From: Apilactobacillus apinorum
Lineage (GTDB): Bacteria; Bacillota; Bacilli; Lactobacillales; Lactobacillaceae
Reading direction: 5' to 3'
DNA: 64,000 bases
Assembly (NCBI RefSeq): GCF_001281175.1
Contig: NZ_KQ440396.1
Coordinates: 1-64,000 of the forward strand
The stretch's first letter is position 1. Every line of letters begins with the position of its first letter. The position numbers were made by a program, and so were the translations under genes. A model generated the notes under the pieces. That model had not been told where the DNA came from, searched no databases, and saw only the letters and a list, made by a program, of their open reading frames with translations. This document shows positions 54,299-63,394 of the stretch, one piece after another.

Positions 54299-55418
54299 TC
54301 AAATACAAGATGAAGAACTAAGATGTATAGGATGTGGAGCTGTAATTCAAACAGACGATCCACAAGGCTTAGGATTTACACCTAATTCTGCTCTTGAAAA
54401 AGGTAAAGAAACTGGTGAAATTTATTGTCAACGTTGCTTTAGATTAAGACACTATAATGAAATTTCACCTGTTAGTTTAACTGATGATGATTTCTTAAGA
54501 CTGTTAAATCAAATTCGTGATGCGGATGCATTAATAGTTTACTTAGTTGATGTATTTGATTTTAATGGTAGTTTAATTCCTGGATTACACAGATTCGTTG
54601 GTGACAATCCAATTATGTTAGTTGGTAACAAAGCTGATTTACTTCCAAATTCGCTTAAGAGAACTAAATTAAAAGACTGGCTACGTCAAAGAGCTAATGA
54701 AGCCGGAATTAGACCGATTGATGTTGAATTAGTATCAGCTAAGACAAATGAATCTGTTGATGATTTATTGGATAACATTAATAAGTTAAGAGAAGATAGA
54801 GACGTGTATGTTGTAGGTGTTACTAACGTTGGTAAGTCAACTTTAATTAACCAAATCATCCGTCAAAATACTGGAATTAAGGAATTGATTACAACTTCAA
54901 GATTCCCAGGTACTACTTTGGATAAAATAACAATTGATTTAGAAGATGGTCATGAGTTAGTTGATACACCAGGTATTATTCATAAGGAACAAATGGCGCA
55001 TTACTTAAATGGTAAGGACTTAAAAATCGTTCAACCACAAAAGCCAATTAAGCCTAAGGTATATCAACTGAATCCAGCACAAACACTATTCTTTGGTGGT
55101 GTTGCTAGATTTGATTACGTCCAAGGTGATAAAAAACACGGATTTACAGTTTATGTTGAAAACACCTTATTGATTCACCGTACCAAGTTAGAAAATGCTG
55201 ATGCGTTTTATGAAAAACATTTTGGTGAACTATTAACACCACCTAGTCCAGAATCAATTGAAGATTTTCCTGAACTAGTTAGATTTGAATTTAAAACTAA
55301 TCAAAAGTCTGATTTAGTTTTTGAAGGATTAGGTTGGATTACTGTTCCAGCTGATGTTGTAGTTGCTGGATGGGCACCAAAAGGTGTAGCAGTATTAATT
55401 AGAAAAGCAATGATTTAA
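54285..55418 (+). CDS. yqeH: Ribosome biogenesis GTPase YqeH
   Basis: YqeH is a circularly permuted GTPase needed for 30S subunit assembly. The N-terminal zinc finger is CIGCGAVIQ with CQRCFRLRHY. GTPase motifs come in permuted order: G4 VGNKADLL, G5 VSAK, G1 GVTNVGKST, then G3 DTPG. The C-terminal domain is the RNA-binding part. The length of 377 residues is normal. GGAGG lies 5 nt upstream of the ATG, within the end of yqeG. In Bacillus aroE lies after this gene, but it is absent here. Confidence 0.96.
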   Translation: MTEINQIQDEELRCIGCGAVIQTDDPQGLGFTPNSALEKGKETGEIYCQRCFRLRHYNEISPVSLTDDDFLRLLNQIRDADALIVYLVDVFDFNGSLIPGLHRFVGDNPIMLVGNKADLLPNSLKRTKLKDWLRQRANEAGIRPIDVELVSAKTNESVDDLLDNINKLREDRDVYVVGVTNVGKSTLINQIIRQNTGIKELITTSRFPGTTLDKITIDLEDGHELVDTPGIIHKEQMAHYLNGKDLKIVQPQKPIKPKVYQLNPAQTLFFGGVARFDYVQGDKKHGFTVYVENTLLIHRTKLENADAFYEKHFGELLTPPSPESIEDFPELVRFEFKTNQKSDLVFEGLGWITVPADVVVAGWAPKGVAVLIRKAMI

Positions 55419-55432
55419 AGAGGAGTAATAAT

Positions 55433-55744
55433 TTGAAACTTAGAGGAAAACAAAAAAGATATTTAAGATCTCAAGCTAATAGAATGAAACCACTTTTCTC
55501 AATCGGAAAAAATGGTTTAAATGAAACATGGTTGGAACAAGTTATTGATGCTCTTCACAGAAGAGAATTAATTAAAGTTAACATCCAACAAAACTCTGAC
55601 TTAGAAGTTGAGGATGTTCAAGAATACATTGAAAGCAACAGTAATATTAATGTTGTCCAAACCATTGGAAAGACATTACTTCTATTCTTGCCTGCAAGTA
55701 AAGAAAAATTCCAAATTTATTCTGTCGAAGTTAGAAATATGTAG
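55433..55744 (+). CDS. yhbY: Ribosome assembly RNA-binding protein YhbY (CRM domain)
   Basis: The protein is a stand-alone CRM domain that binds pre-50S particles. The N-terminal [28 protein letters not shown] with the GKNG loop is diagnostic. The length is 103 residues. The start is TTG 55433, with GAGGAG upstream. It lies in the yqe cluster between yqeH and nadD, as in other Firmicutes (yqeI). Confidence 0.95.
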   Translation: MKLRGKQKRYLRSQANRMKPLFSIGKNGLNETWLEQVIDALHRRELIKVNIQQNSDLEVEDVQEYIESNSNINVVQTIGKTLLLFLPASKEKFQIYSVEVRNM

Positions 55745-55758
55745 AGGTGTTTTTAACC

Positions 55759-56376
55759 ATGCGTGATCAAAAAGTGCAAACAGTAACTCAAGTGAACGTA
55801 TCAAATCATAAAAGAAAAATTGGTATTATTGGGGGAACCTTTAATCCTATTCATAATGGTCATTTGTTTATTGCCGAACAAGTACGTAGTCAATTAGGTT
55901 TAGAAAAAGTGTATTTCATGCCCGATTTCATTCCGCCACACGTTGATCATAAAGAGGCAATTGATGCTACTGATAGAACAAACATGGTTAATGTTGCTAT
56001 AAATGACAATGATGATTTCGATATTGAAATGATTGAAATCATTAATCAAACAACCAGTTACACATATAACACTATGATAGAATTAAATAGGATACATCCC
56101 GATTATGAATATTACTTTATAATTGGTGGTGACATGGTTGAATACTTACCTAAATGGTATAAAGTAGATGAGCTTTTTAAATTAACTCATTTTGTTGGTG
56201 TCAGAAGAGAAAACTATCCAATGACTACTAAATATCCAGTAATTTGGGTAGATGTACCTAAGTTAGATATTTCTTCAACTATGGTCCGTAAATTAGTTAA
56301 GAACCGTCAATCAATTCGTTACTTGGTTCCGGATGCAGTCGCTAAATATATAAAGGAGCATAATTTATATGAATGA
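55759..56376 (+). CDS. nadD: Nicotinate-nucleotide adenylyltransferase
   Basis: NadD converts nicotinate mononucleotide and ATP to deamido-NAD. The nucleotidyltransferase signature [17 protein letters not shown] and the C-terminal [12 protein letters not shown] (ISSTxxR) motif are present. The start at ATG 55759 has AGAGGTG upstream and gives 205 residues. The upstream TTG at 55747 lies within that ribosome-binding site. It overlaps yqeK by 8 nt, so the two are translationally coupled. Confidence 0.96.
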   Translation: MRDQKVQTVTQVNVSNHKRKIGIIGGTFNPIHNGHLFIAEQVRSQLGLEKVYFMPDFIPPHVDHKEAIDATDRTNMVNVAINDNDDFDIEMIEIINQTTSYTYNTMIELNRIHPDYEYYFIIGGDMVEYLPKWYKVDELFKLTHFVGVRRENYPMTTKYPVIWVDVPKLDISSTMVRKLVKNRQSIRYLVPDAVAKYIKEHNLYE

Positions 56377-56980
56377 TATTGATTTAACATACACAGGTAA
56401 ATATATTCCATTATCAAGAGAAGAATTAATCCAAAAACTTGATGATGCATTAACTCAATCTAGATTCGAACATGTTTTACGTGTTGAACAAATGGCAATT
56501 GAGTTAGCTAAGCGAAATGTAGAAGATATTGAAAAAGCTAGTGTTGCCGGATTATGTCATGATTATGCTAAACAAAGACCAGATGATGACTTTTTAGAGG
56601 TTATCAAAAAATATCATTTGGATGATTTACTATTGCATTATGGAAATGCCATCTGGCATGGAGAAGTAGGATACCTCTTAGTTCAAGATGAATTGGGAGT
56701 AACCGATATCGATATTCTTAATTCAATTAAGCACCATACAACAGGTGCTAAGTATATGTCTAAACTAGAACAAATCGTTTACATGGCCGATTATATTGAA
56801 ATGGGAAGAGATTTTCCCGGAGTAGAAGATGCCAGAAAGATAACATTTAACGATTTAGCTGATGGTGTTGCTTATCAAACTAAACACACATTAGAATTTT
56901 TAATCAGTGAAAATAAACCAGTTTATCCTAAAACAATTGATACGTACAATGCGTGGGTAAACGGATCAAATATCAAATAA
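56369..56980 (+). CDS. yqeK: YqeK family HD-domain hydrolase (symmetrical dinucleoside tetraphosphatase)
   Basis: YqeK proteins hydrolyse diadenosine tetraphosphate (Ap4A) to two ADP. The HD-domain metal ligands are visible: His in [10 protein letters not shown], the HD pair in LCHDYAKQ, His residues in [10 protein letters not shown] and IKHHTTG, and an Asp in [10 protein letters not shown]. The length is 203 residues. It overlaps the end of nadD and precedes rsfS, the standard order. KEHNLYE ends the nadD product inside the overlap. Confidence 0.93.
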   Translation: MNDIDLTYTGKYIPLSREELIQKLDDALTQSRFEHVLRVEQMAIELAKRNVEDIEKASVAGLCHDYAKQRPDDDFLEVIKKYHLDDLLLHYGNAIWHGEVGYLLVQDELGVTDIDILNSIKHHTTGAKYMSKLEQIVYMADYIEMGRDFPGVEDARKITFNDLADGVAYQTKHTLEFLISENKPVYPKTIDTYNAWVNGSNIK

Positions 56981-56994
56981 TAAGGAGTTCAATA

Positions 56995-57351
56995 ATGAAC
57001 AGTAAAGAAAAATTAGAAGTACTTGTAAAAGCTGGAGACAGTAAAAGAGCACATAACATCGTAGCATTAGATGTACATGAAGTTAGTTTAATGGCAGATT
57101 ACTTTGTAATCATGGATGCAGCTTCAAATAGACAAGTAAAATCAATCTCAGAAGAAATTGCTGATAAAGCAGAAGAAGCTGGAATTAACGTGAAAGCTGT
57201 TGAAGGAAAAGATACAGCTAAATGGATCTTGTTGGATATGGGTGATGTTATTGTTCACGTATTCCAAGAAGATGAACGTGAATACTACAACCTAGAAAAA
57301 TTATGGTCTGATGCAGACTACGTTGATATCGACAGTTGGGTAAACGACTAA
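56995..57351 (+). CDS. rsfS: Ribosomal silencing factor RsfS
   Basis: RsfS binds L14 on the 50S subunit and blocks joining of the subunits in poor conditions. The 118-residue protein has the DUF143 pattern: HNIVALDVHEVSLMADYFVIMDAASNRQVKSI, then EGKDTAKWILLDMGDVIVHVFQEDEREYYNLEKLW. ATG 56995 has AAGGAG upstream, and the longer frame from 56953 starts inside yqeK without a ribosome-binding site. It lies 1 nt before the methyltransferase gene. Confidence 0.96.
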   Translation: MNSKEKLEVLVKAGDSKRAHNIVALDVHEVSLMADYFVIMDAASNRQVKSISEEIADKAEEAGINVKAVEGKDTAKWILLDMGDVIVHVFQEDEREYYNLEKLWSDADYVDIDSWVND

Positions 57352-57352
57352 T

Positions 57353-58087
57353 ATGATTTATCAAAAGTTTGCTAAATTCTATGATGAGTTATTTGATGAA
57401 ACAATGTATGATAAATGGTTATCATATGTTAAAGATAACGTAACTAAAGATGAATCTATCATGGATATGGCATGTGGTACAGGTAGACTATTATCATTCT
57501 TATCTGACGAAGGATATCAAGTTAGTGGAATGGATTTATCCGACGATATGCTTACATTAGCTGATGAAAGACTTAGAGATAAAGAAAATAAGGTTGAATT
57601 AATTCAAGGTGATATGACTGACTTATCTGACTTGCCTAATTTCAACGTTATTACGTGTTTTGACGATTCATTATGCTATTTACCAGATTTAGAAACATTA
57701 CAAACTACATTTGAAAATGTTTTAAATCATTTAAGTGACAATGGAACATTTTTATTTGACGTGATTACACCATATCAAACCGATGTTGTGTATCCTGGTT
57801 ATATGTATAACTATCATGATGATGAAAATGCTTTTCAATGGCAATCATACATTGGTGAATTTGATCATTCAGTTGAACATGATTTAGTATTTTTCACATA
57901 CAATGAAGATATTGATGCCTATGACCAGTTTAGTGAAACTCATTTCGAAAGAACGTATGAGTTACAAACATATTTAGATCTATTGAAAAAAGTTGGCTTT
58001 AGTTCAATTGAGGTATCTGCTAATTTTGGTCACGATGAGATTAGTGAAGATACAACTAGATGGTTCTTTAAATGTAAGAAGGGATAG
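57353..58087 (+). CDS. yqeM: Class I SAM-dependent methyltransferase (YqeM type)
   Basis: This is a 244-residue methyltransferase of unknown substrate. The SAM-binding motif I is IMDMACGTGRLLSFL near residue 36, followed by GMDLSDDMLTLADERL and VELIQGDMTDLSDL. The C-terminal half carries an inserted mixed domain rich in Tyr, Phe and acidic residues. Its place after rsfS is conserved in Firmicutes. It starts 1 nt after the rsfS stop and is followed after 5 nt by tmcAL. Confidence 0.9.
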   Translation: MIYQKFAKFYDELFDETMYDKWLSYVKDNVTKDESIMDMACGTGRLLSFLSDEGYQVSGMDLSDDMLTLADERLRDKENKVELIQGDMTDLSDLPNFNVITCFDDSLCYLPDLETLQTTFENVLNHLSDNGTFLFDVITPYQTDVVYPGYMYNYHDDENAFQWQSYIGEFDHSVEHDLVFFTYNEDIDAYDQFSETHFERTYELQTYLDLLKKVGFSSIEVSANFGHDEISEDTTRWFFKCKKG

Positions 58088-58092
58088 TTACT

Positions 58093-59220
58093 ATGAAGGC
58101 AGTCGGAATAATAGCTGAATATAATCCATTTCATAATGGTCATAAATATCAGATTCAACAAGCTAAACAAACGACTGGTGCTGATATAGTAATTATCGTC
58201 ATGTCTGGTAACTGGGTTCAAAGAGGACAACCAGCGATAATTGACAAATGGCAAAGAGCTGAAATTGCTTTGAATAATGGTGCTGATATAGTTATTGAAT
58301 TGCCGGTTCAAGCGGCGGTTCAAGCAGCAGATATATTTGCTAAAAAAGCCGTAGAAATTTTATCTAAATTCCACTGCGAATGGTTAGCATTTGGTAGTGA
58401 ACATCCAGAATTAGACTTTGAAGAACTAGCTAAAAAAGACTTAAGTAACTCCAATTTCATAAATAATGACTACAAAAAGTCTTACGCTAGTTTAATTAGA
58501 GAAGCCATTGGTGGGATAACTGGTAAGGATATTAGTGATCCTAATGATGTGTTAGCTTTAAATTACGCAATTGCTAATAATAAGATGGAACACCATATGA
58601 AGTTAGTACCAATTTTACGTAATGGTTCAAATCATCATGATAAGGATTTAAACCACGATATAAAAATTGCAAGCGCTTCTTCAATTAGGGATGCTATTGA
58701 AACAAATCGAATTGATGAAACTACTGATTTCCTACCAACTGGATATGATAAAACAGTATTTAATCAAATATGCTCATGGAATGATTTTTGGCCATTACTA
58801 AAGTATAAGGTTACAACCAGTTCAATTGATGAGCTGGAAAATATTTATCAAATGAATGAGGGCCTTGAATATCGATTTAAGAAATTTATTTATCAAGCAA
58901 ATACTTTTGATGAGTTTATTTCTTTAATTAAATCGAAAAGATATACCTATTCACGTCTTAGAAGATTATGTGTATACACATTATTAAATTGGAAAAAAGA
59001 TGATGATTTAGGCAGCCAATATGCCCGTATATTAGCTTTTAATAAATTTGGTAATGGTTATTTAAATCATATAAAAAAAGATATAAAATTACCTATTATT
59101 ACTAAAATTGATAAGCATTTATCCGAAAATGAACTAAAATTTGATGTAAATGCTGGTAAAATTTACGAAAGTATTAATAATAGAAAACAAGATGTAGGGA
59201 AACACCCAATTATTTATTAA
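58093..59220 (+). CDS. tmcAL: tRNA(Met) cytidine acetate ligase TmcAL
   Basis: TmcAL (YlbM) forms N4-acetylcytidine at the wobble base of elongator tRNA-Met, using acetate and ATP. The N-terminal nucleotidyltransferase-like signature GIIAEYNPFHNGHKYQI and the following VMSGNWVQRGQPAIIDKWQRAEIAL are diagnostic. The ASASSIRDAIE segment is the second conserved nucleotide-binding motif. The length of 375 residues is normal for the family. It closes the yqe operon, and a new promoter follows before yceD. Confidence 0.94.
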   Translation: MKAVGIIAEYNPFHNGHKYQIQQAKQTTGADIVIIVMSGNWVQRGQPAIIDKWQRAEIALNNGADIVIELPVQAAVQAADIFAKKAVEILSKFHCEWLAFGSEHPELDFEELAKKDLSNSNFINNDYKKSYASLIREAIGGITGKDISDPNDVLALNYAIANNKMEHHMKLVPILRNGSNHHDKDLNHDIKIASASSIRDAIETNRIDETTDFLPTGYDKTVFNQICSWNDFWPLLKYKVTTSSIDELENIYQMNEGLEYRFKKFIYQANTFDEFISLIKSKRYTYSRLRRLCVYTLLNWKKDDDLGSQYARILAFNKFGNGYLNHIKKDIKLPIITKIDKHLSENELKFDVNAGKIYESINNRKQDVGKHPIIY

Positions 59221-59248
59221 TAAAAGGGATGGTATCAAGGAAATGACC

Positions 59249-59278
59249 TTGACAAACTAACGTCTTAATATGTATAAT
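59249..59278 (+). promoter_or_regulatory. Promoter of yceD-rpmF
   Basis: Consensus TTGACA (59249-59254), an 18-nt spacer and consensus TATAAT (59273-59278). Confidence 0.85.
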
Positions 59279-59306
59279 AAACGCTGTTGCATTAGGAGGA
59301 ATAGAC

Positions 59307-59861
59307 ATGAAATGGTTCGTAAAAGAACTTTCCGAATACAAGAATCAACCACTATCAACTAGTGAAGACATTAATTTATCAGATGATATCATGAGTAGAT
59401 ATAGCAAGTATGTTATTTCTGCAGATGATGATATTCATGTTGAAGCACATGTCTTTTATGAAAAAGGTGATGTGATTGTTAACGCTCATGTAACAGGAAA
59501 GGTAGTTGTACCATCTTCTCGTTCTTTAAAGCCGGTTGATTTACCATTAAACTTCACAATTGATGAAGTTTATGTAGATACACAAGCTAGACTTAAAGAG
59601 CGTGAAAGAGAAGATGATGTTGCTTTTCTAGTAGATGATGATGGCTTAATTGATTTTGATCAATCTGTAGCCGATAACATCATTCTACAAATTCCAATGC
59701 ACATTTTGTCTCCGGATGAAATTGAAAGTAATGAAATGCCTGAAGGTAATGACTGGGCGGTAATTTCAGAAGATGATTTCGCTGAACAAGAGGCAAATGA
59801 TAAAAAAGTAGATCCACGTCTTGCTAAGTTAGAGAATTTCTTTAACGATAGTGATAACTAG
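59307..59861 (+). CDS. yceD: YceD family protein (DUF177)
   Basis: YceD proteins are linked to 23S rRNA accumulation or 50S assembly. Almost everywhere they are encoded just before rpmF, as here. The protein is acidic, with 184 residues. The conserved parts are VIVNAHVTGKVVVPSSRSLKPVDLPLNF and the C-terminal DGLIDFDQSVADNIILQIPMHIL. In this case the usual CxRC cysteines around the first motif are not visible. GGAGGA lies upstream of the ATG. Confidence 0.92.
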   Translation: MKWFVKELSEYKNQPLSTSEDINLSDDIMSRYSKYVISADDDIHVEAHVFYEKGDVIVNAHVTGKVVVPSSRSLKPVDLPLNFTIDEVYVDTQARLKEREREDDVAFLVDDDGLIDFDQSVADNIILQIPMHILSPDEIESNEMPEGNDWAVISEDDFAEQEANDKKVDPRLAKLENFFNDSDN

Positions 59862-59922
59862 TTGCAAGACTTAAAAATTTTTTCACTAGTGGATATTTTA
59901 TAATAAAAAGGGGGTTTTTGCA

Positions 59923-60102
59923 TTGGCTGTACCAGCAAGAAGAACTTCAAAAGCTAAGAAGGGTATGCGTCGTGGTCACATTAAGTTGGCTAACCCAAGT
60001 TTGAGTGCTTGCCCAAACTGTGGAGAATTACGTAAACCTCACATTGTATGTCCTAGTTGTGGATACTATGATGGAAAACAAGTTGTTAATGAAAACAACT
60101 AA
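59923..60102 (+). CDS. rpmF: 50S ribosomal protein L32, TTG start
   Basis: The 59-residue product reads (M)AVPARRTSKAKKGMRRGH..., followed by a four-cysteine zinc ribbon (CPNCGELRKPH, CPSCGYYDG). Having the zinc-binding cysteines marks it as the C+ form. The start is TTG 59923, preceded by AAAAGGGGG. It is cotranscribed with yceD and ended by a strong terminator. It is too short for a 60-residue cut-off, so automatic calls may miss it. Confidence 0.97.
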   Translation: MAVPARRTSKAKKGMRRGHIKLANPSLSACPNCGELRKPHIVCPSCGYYDGKQVVNENN

Positions 60103-60108
60103 TTAAAT

Positions 60109-60147
60109 AAAAGCTATCAGAACACCATGGGTTCTGATAGCTTTTTT
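60109..60147 (+). terminator. Intrinsic terminator after rpmF
   Basis: AAAAGCTATCAGAAC and GTTCTGATAGCTTTT form a 15-bp hairpin followed by a T-run. Confidence 0.94.
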
Positions 60148-60282
60148 ATTTTAAATATAAAATTATTTATTTATTATTAGTTTTATATTAAACTATAATC
60201 AATTAAACAAATCGATTTTTTATTTTATCCGACAATAGAGTCATTTTGGTGAGTTTTTAATAATAATATTCGGATTATGCTC

Positions 60283-60311
60283 TTCTATTATGAGAAAAAT
60301 TGTGATAAAAT
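60283..60311 (+). promoter_or_regulatory. Probable promoter of the two-component system
   Basis: TTCTAT (60283-60288), a 17-nt spacer and TAAAAT (60306-60311) with an upstream TG (extended -10). The AT-rich region 60148-60282 before it holds short inverted repeats (AGTTT/AAACT, ATCCG/CGGAT) but no gene. Confidence 0.55.
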
Positions 60312-60360
60312 ATACAAAGTAAGTTAAGATTTTCTAAAATAAATGGAGAGGTGTACTTAA

Positions 60361-61047
60361 ATGAGCCGAATTTTAATAATTGAAGACGAAAAAAGCTTAG
60401 CTAGATTTGTAGAGTTAGAATTAAAGCATGAAGGTTATGATACTGAAGTAGCTTTAGACGGTCGTGAAGGGCTAGAAGAAGCTCTTAATAACGATTATGA
60501 CGTTATTCTTTTAGACTTAATGTTACCTAAGTTAAACGGTATGGAAGTTGCTAGAAGACTTCGTGAAAAGAAAACTACTCCTATCATTATGATGACTGCC
60601 AGAGATTCTGTTATTGACCGTGTTTCTGGTTTTGATCACGGTGCTGACGACTACATTGTTAAGCCATTTGCTATTGAAGAATTATTAGCACGTGTTAGAG
60701 CTTTACTTCGTCGTATTGATATCGAAGGTGACGAAAGCGCTGAAGACCAAAAAGTAGTTTACTTTAAGGATATTACAGTAGAAAAGGAAAGTCGCATTGT
60801 TAAACGTGGCGATGACATCATTGATTTAACTAAACGTGAATATGAACTACTATTAACATTAATGGAAAACGTTAATGTTGTATTAGCTAGAGATGTTTTA
60901 TTAACTAAGGTATGGGGTTACGATTCAAGTGCAGAAACAAACGTTGTTGATGTTTACGTTCGTTACCTAAGAAACAAAATTGATAGACCAGATCAAAAGA
61001 GCTATATCCAAACTGTTAGAGGAACCGGTTACGTGATGAGATCATGA
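60361..61047 (+). CDS. OmpR-family response regulator (ArlR-like)
   Basis: This is a 228-residue DNA-binding response regulator. The receiver domain has acidic pocket residues E8 and D9, the phosphorylation site D52 in ILLDLMLPK, T79 and K101. The C-terminal winged helix (about 135-228) includes LTKREYELLLTLMEN and the recognition region NVVDVYVRYLRNKID. It overlaps the histidine kinase gene by 4 nt (ATGA), so the two form one translational unit. The closest named system I can suggest is ArlRS, but the regulon cannot be read from here. Confidence 0.93.
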   Translation: MSRILIIEDEKSLARFVELELKHEGYDTEVALDGREGLEEALNNDYDVILLDLMLPKLNGMEVARRLREKKTTPIIMMTARDSVIDRVSGFDHGADDYIVKPFAIEELLARVRALLRRIDIEGDESAEDQKVVYFKDITVEKESRIVKRGDDIIDLTKREYELLLTLMENVNVVLARDVLLTKVWGYDSSAETNVVDVYVRYLRNKIDRPDQKSYIQTVRGTGYVMRS

Positions 61048-62603
61048 TACCCCTCAATGATGATAAAGTATCAAAGACAGTAAGTAGTAATCGAAGATGG
61101 TTTTCTCTAAAGTGGAAATGGTCAATTGGTTCAGCAATTATAATTTTTGTTATCCTATCAATTTTTTCTTTTTTAATCTATAATCGATTTTCTGATGTTC
61201 TTTTGCATCAAGAAAACGCACGTACAGTTGAATCAGATGTAACAATCTCTAGTAGATTAAGTCATGTTAATCAACCTTTAGATTTCGAAAAAGTTAATGA
61301 CGTTTTAAGTCCTAACAATAATTTAAAGGATGCTAATCCTAATAATGGAATGGCAATGAATGTATATTCTGATTCTATTTACACTAATTTATTCAGTAAA
61401 GATATCGTTGTTAGTGTATACAATAATCAATCAGAACCAATCTTTTCATCAAAGAAGTCACCAAAAAAGATTTATAAATTTCAGCCTGTAGAATCAAGAA
61501 AATCTGTAATCACAAAAAGTGATGGTAAAACGGTTTTAGTTTTAGATTCACCAATTTATTCATCTGATAAGATGCATTCACTAATTGGGTATTTAAGAGT
61601 GGTTGATTCCATGTCAGATTACAATTTATATATCAATAAATTAGCTGGAATTTTGTTTGTTATTCTTATAATTGGTATCTTCTTCTCAGCTGCATTGTCA
61701 TACTTTTTATCATCGTATATGCTTCGACCAATTCGCATTATTTCTAACACAATTCATAGTGTTAAGGAATCTCCAGAAACGGATAGTCGTGTGCCTAAGT
61801 TAACTCAAAATGATGAGCTAACCGATTTAGGTGATTTATTCAATGATATGATTGACACTATGCAAAGATACATTGATCAACAACAACAATTCGTTGAAGA
61901 TGTGTCACATGAACTAAGAACCCCAGTTGCCGTAATTCAAGGACATTTAGATATGCTTTCTAGATGGGGGAAAGACGATCCAGAAGTTTTGGATGAATCA
62001 ATCAAATCATCTATTTATGAAATTAATAGAATGAAGAGTTTAGTTCAAGAAATGTTAGATTTATCAAGAGCTGAACAAGTCGAAATAAACTATGGTAATA
62101 AGACTACTGACGTACAAGACGTTGTTCATCAACAATACAATGATTTTAAGATGATCCATCCAGATTATGAGTTTATCTTAGATGATGATATTGATGAAGA
62201 AACAATTGTACAAATCTATCGAAATCATTTAGAACAAATCTTAATTATCCTATTGGATAACGCGGTTAAGTATTCTAAACAACGAAAAGAAATTCATATT
62301 TCTCTTTCTAGAAAGTATCGTTACGTAGATATTGCCGTTCAAGATTTTGGTGAAGGATTAAGTCAAGAAAGTATCAATAAGATATTTAATCGTTTCTACC
62401 GTGTAGATAAGGCTAGAAGCCGTAATCAAGGTGGAAATGGACTTGGATTATCAATCGCTAAACGTTTAGTAGAAGCATATAATGGGCAAATTAATGTTGA
62501 AAGTTCTGCAGGATATGGATCAATATTTACGATTTCATTCCCAATATTATCAAAAGATAAAGTAGAACATTTGAAACGATTAGATGCTAAAAACACAAAA
62601 TAA
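61044..62603 (+). CDS. HAMP-domain sensor histidine kinase (ArlS-like)
   Basis: This is the membrane sensor that pairs with the regulator before it. It has a first transmembrane segment at residues 28-47, an extracellular domain of about 150 residues, a second segment near 200-222 and a HAMP linker. The HisKA domain has H289 in VEDVSHELRTPVAVIQGH. The ATPase domain has the N box QILIILLDNAVKYSK, the G1 region QDFGEGLS, the F region FNRFYRVDKARS and G2 GGNGLGLSIAK. The length of 519 residues is typical of ArlS-like kinases. The signal is unknown. Confidence 0.93.
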   Translation: MIPLNDDKVSKTVSSNRRWFSLKWKWSIGSAIIIFVILSIFSFLIYNRFSDVLLHQENARTVESDVTISSRLSHVNQPLDFEKVNDVLSPNNNLKDANPNNGMAMNVYSDSIYTNLFSKDIVVSVYNNQSEPIFSSKKSPKKIYKFQPVESRKSVITKSDGKTVLVLDSPIYSSDKMHSLIGYLRVVDSMSDYNLYINKLAGILFVILIIGIFFSAALSYFLSSYMLRPIRIISNTIHSVKESPETDSRVPKLTQNDELTDLGDLFNDMIDTMQRYIDQQQQFVEDVSHELRTPVAVIQGHLDMLSRWGKDDPEVLDESIKSSIYEINRMKSLVQEMLDLSRAEQVEINYGNKTTDVQDVVHQQYNDFKMIHPDYEFILDDDIDEETIVQIYRNHLEQILIILLDNAVKYSKQRKEIHISLSRKYRYVDIAVQDFGEGLSQESINKIFNRFYRVDKARSRNQGGNGLGLSIAKRLVEAYNGQINVESSAGYGSIFTISFPILSKDKVEHLKRLDAKNTK

Positions 62604-62636
62604 AAAAGAGCTGTCATTGACAGCTCTTTTTATTTT
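62602..62636. terminator. Bidirectional terminator between the kinase gene and plsY
   Basis: AAAAAGAGCTGTCA and TGACAGCTCTTTTT form an almost perfect palindrome with A and T runs at either side, between convergent genes. Confidence 0.88.
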
Positions 62637-62638
62637 GT

Positions 62639-63247
62639 CTATTTATTACGACGTTTATACACAAGACCAAAAGGAACTAAGTTTTCATTTCCATTTTTAA
62701 TTCTTGTAATGTTGCTGCGATGTCTTACAAAGATAAAGACAGTTAAGATAATTCCGATTAACCCTAACCAATAGTCACCATCCATTAATATTAAGATGGT
62801 AATAAGTGGGAATGAAATCATGCTAGCAAGACTCACCATACTTGTTAAGTAAGTAAAAATAATTTCAAAAGCGAATGCACATAAGAATAAAATAGGGTGA
62901 ATTGCTAATAACATCCCTGCACTTGTTGCAACAGCTTTACCACCTTTAAAGTGAGCAAAAACTGAGAAAGTATGACCTAACACGGCAAATAAACCGAATA
63001 TAATAGGTGATACGTGTGAAATATTAAAGAATGCTGGAAGTAATGTAGCGATTGTTCCTTTTAGAATATCTAGAATCATTACAACTGCTCCGGCAGTCTT
63101 TCCTAATTCTCTAAATGTATTTGTGGTTCCCATATTTCCAGAACCTAATTTAGTGATATCTTTATTGAAAAATAACTTTCCAACCCAGATTCCACTAGGA
63201 AGTGCCCCTAATAAGTAAGCCACTATTAATAATATTATAAGTTTCAA
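62639..63247 (-). CDS. plsY: Glycerol-3-phosphate acyltransferase PlsY
   Basis: PlsY transfers the acyl group from acyl-phosphate to glycerol-3-phosphate, the first step of phospholipid synthesis, within the membrane. The motifs are AYLLGALPSGIWVGK, KLGSGNMGTTNTFRELGK and GHTFSVFAHFKGGKAVATSAG, the last with the KGGK catalytic region. About five to seven hydrophobic segments are present in 202 residues. The start is TTG 63247, with GGGGAGG upstream. It diverges from parE, a conserved Firmicute arrangement. Confidence 0.96.
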   Translation of the reverse strand: MKLIILLIVAYLLGALPSGIWVGKLFFNKDITKLGSGNMGTTNTFRELGKTAGAVVMILDILKGTIATLLPAFFNISHVSPIIFGLFAVLGHTFSVFAHFKGGKAVATSAGMLLAIHPILFLCAFAFEIIFTYLTSMVSLASMISFPLITILILMDGDYWLGLIGIILTVFIFVRHRSNITRIKNGNENLVPFGLVYKRRNK

Positions 63248-63280
63248 AAAACGTTCCTCCCCAAAAATAACTATCTATTA

Positions 63281-63308
63281 ATTTTACCATTTTTACTAAT
63301 TTAGACAA
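63281..63308 (-). promoter_or_regulatory. Probable plsY promoter
   Basis: On the minus strand TTGTCT (63308-63303) and TAAAAT (63286-63281) are separated by 16 nt, upstream of the plsY ribosome-binding site. Confidence 0.65.
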
Positions 63309-63394
63309 CCTGGTATCATAATTCCTAAATTAAAGCCCTTTCAAAACGTTTTTAAATAATGTAATATATTATATTGTATGAAAGGGAGTGCGTA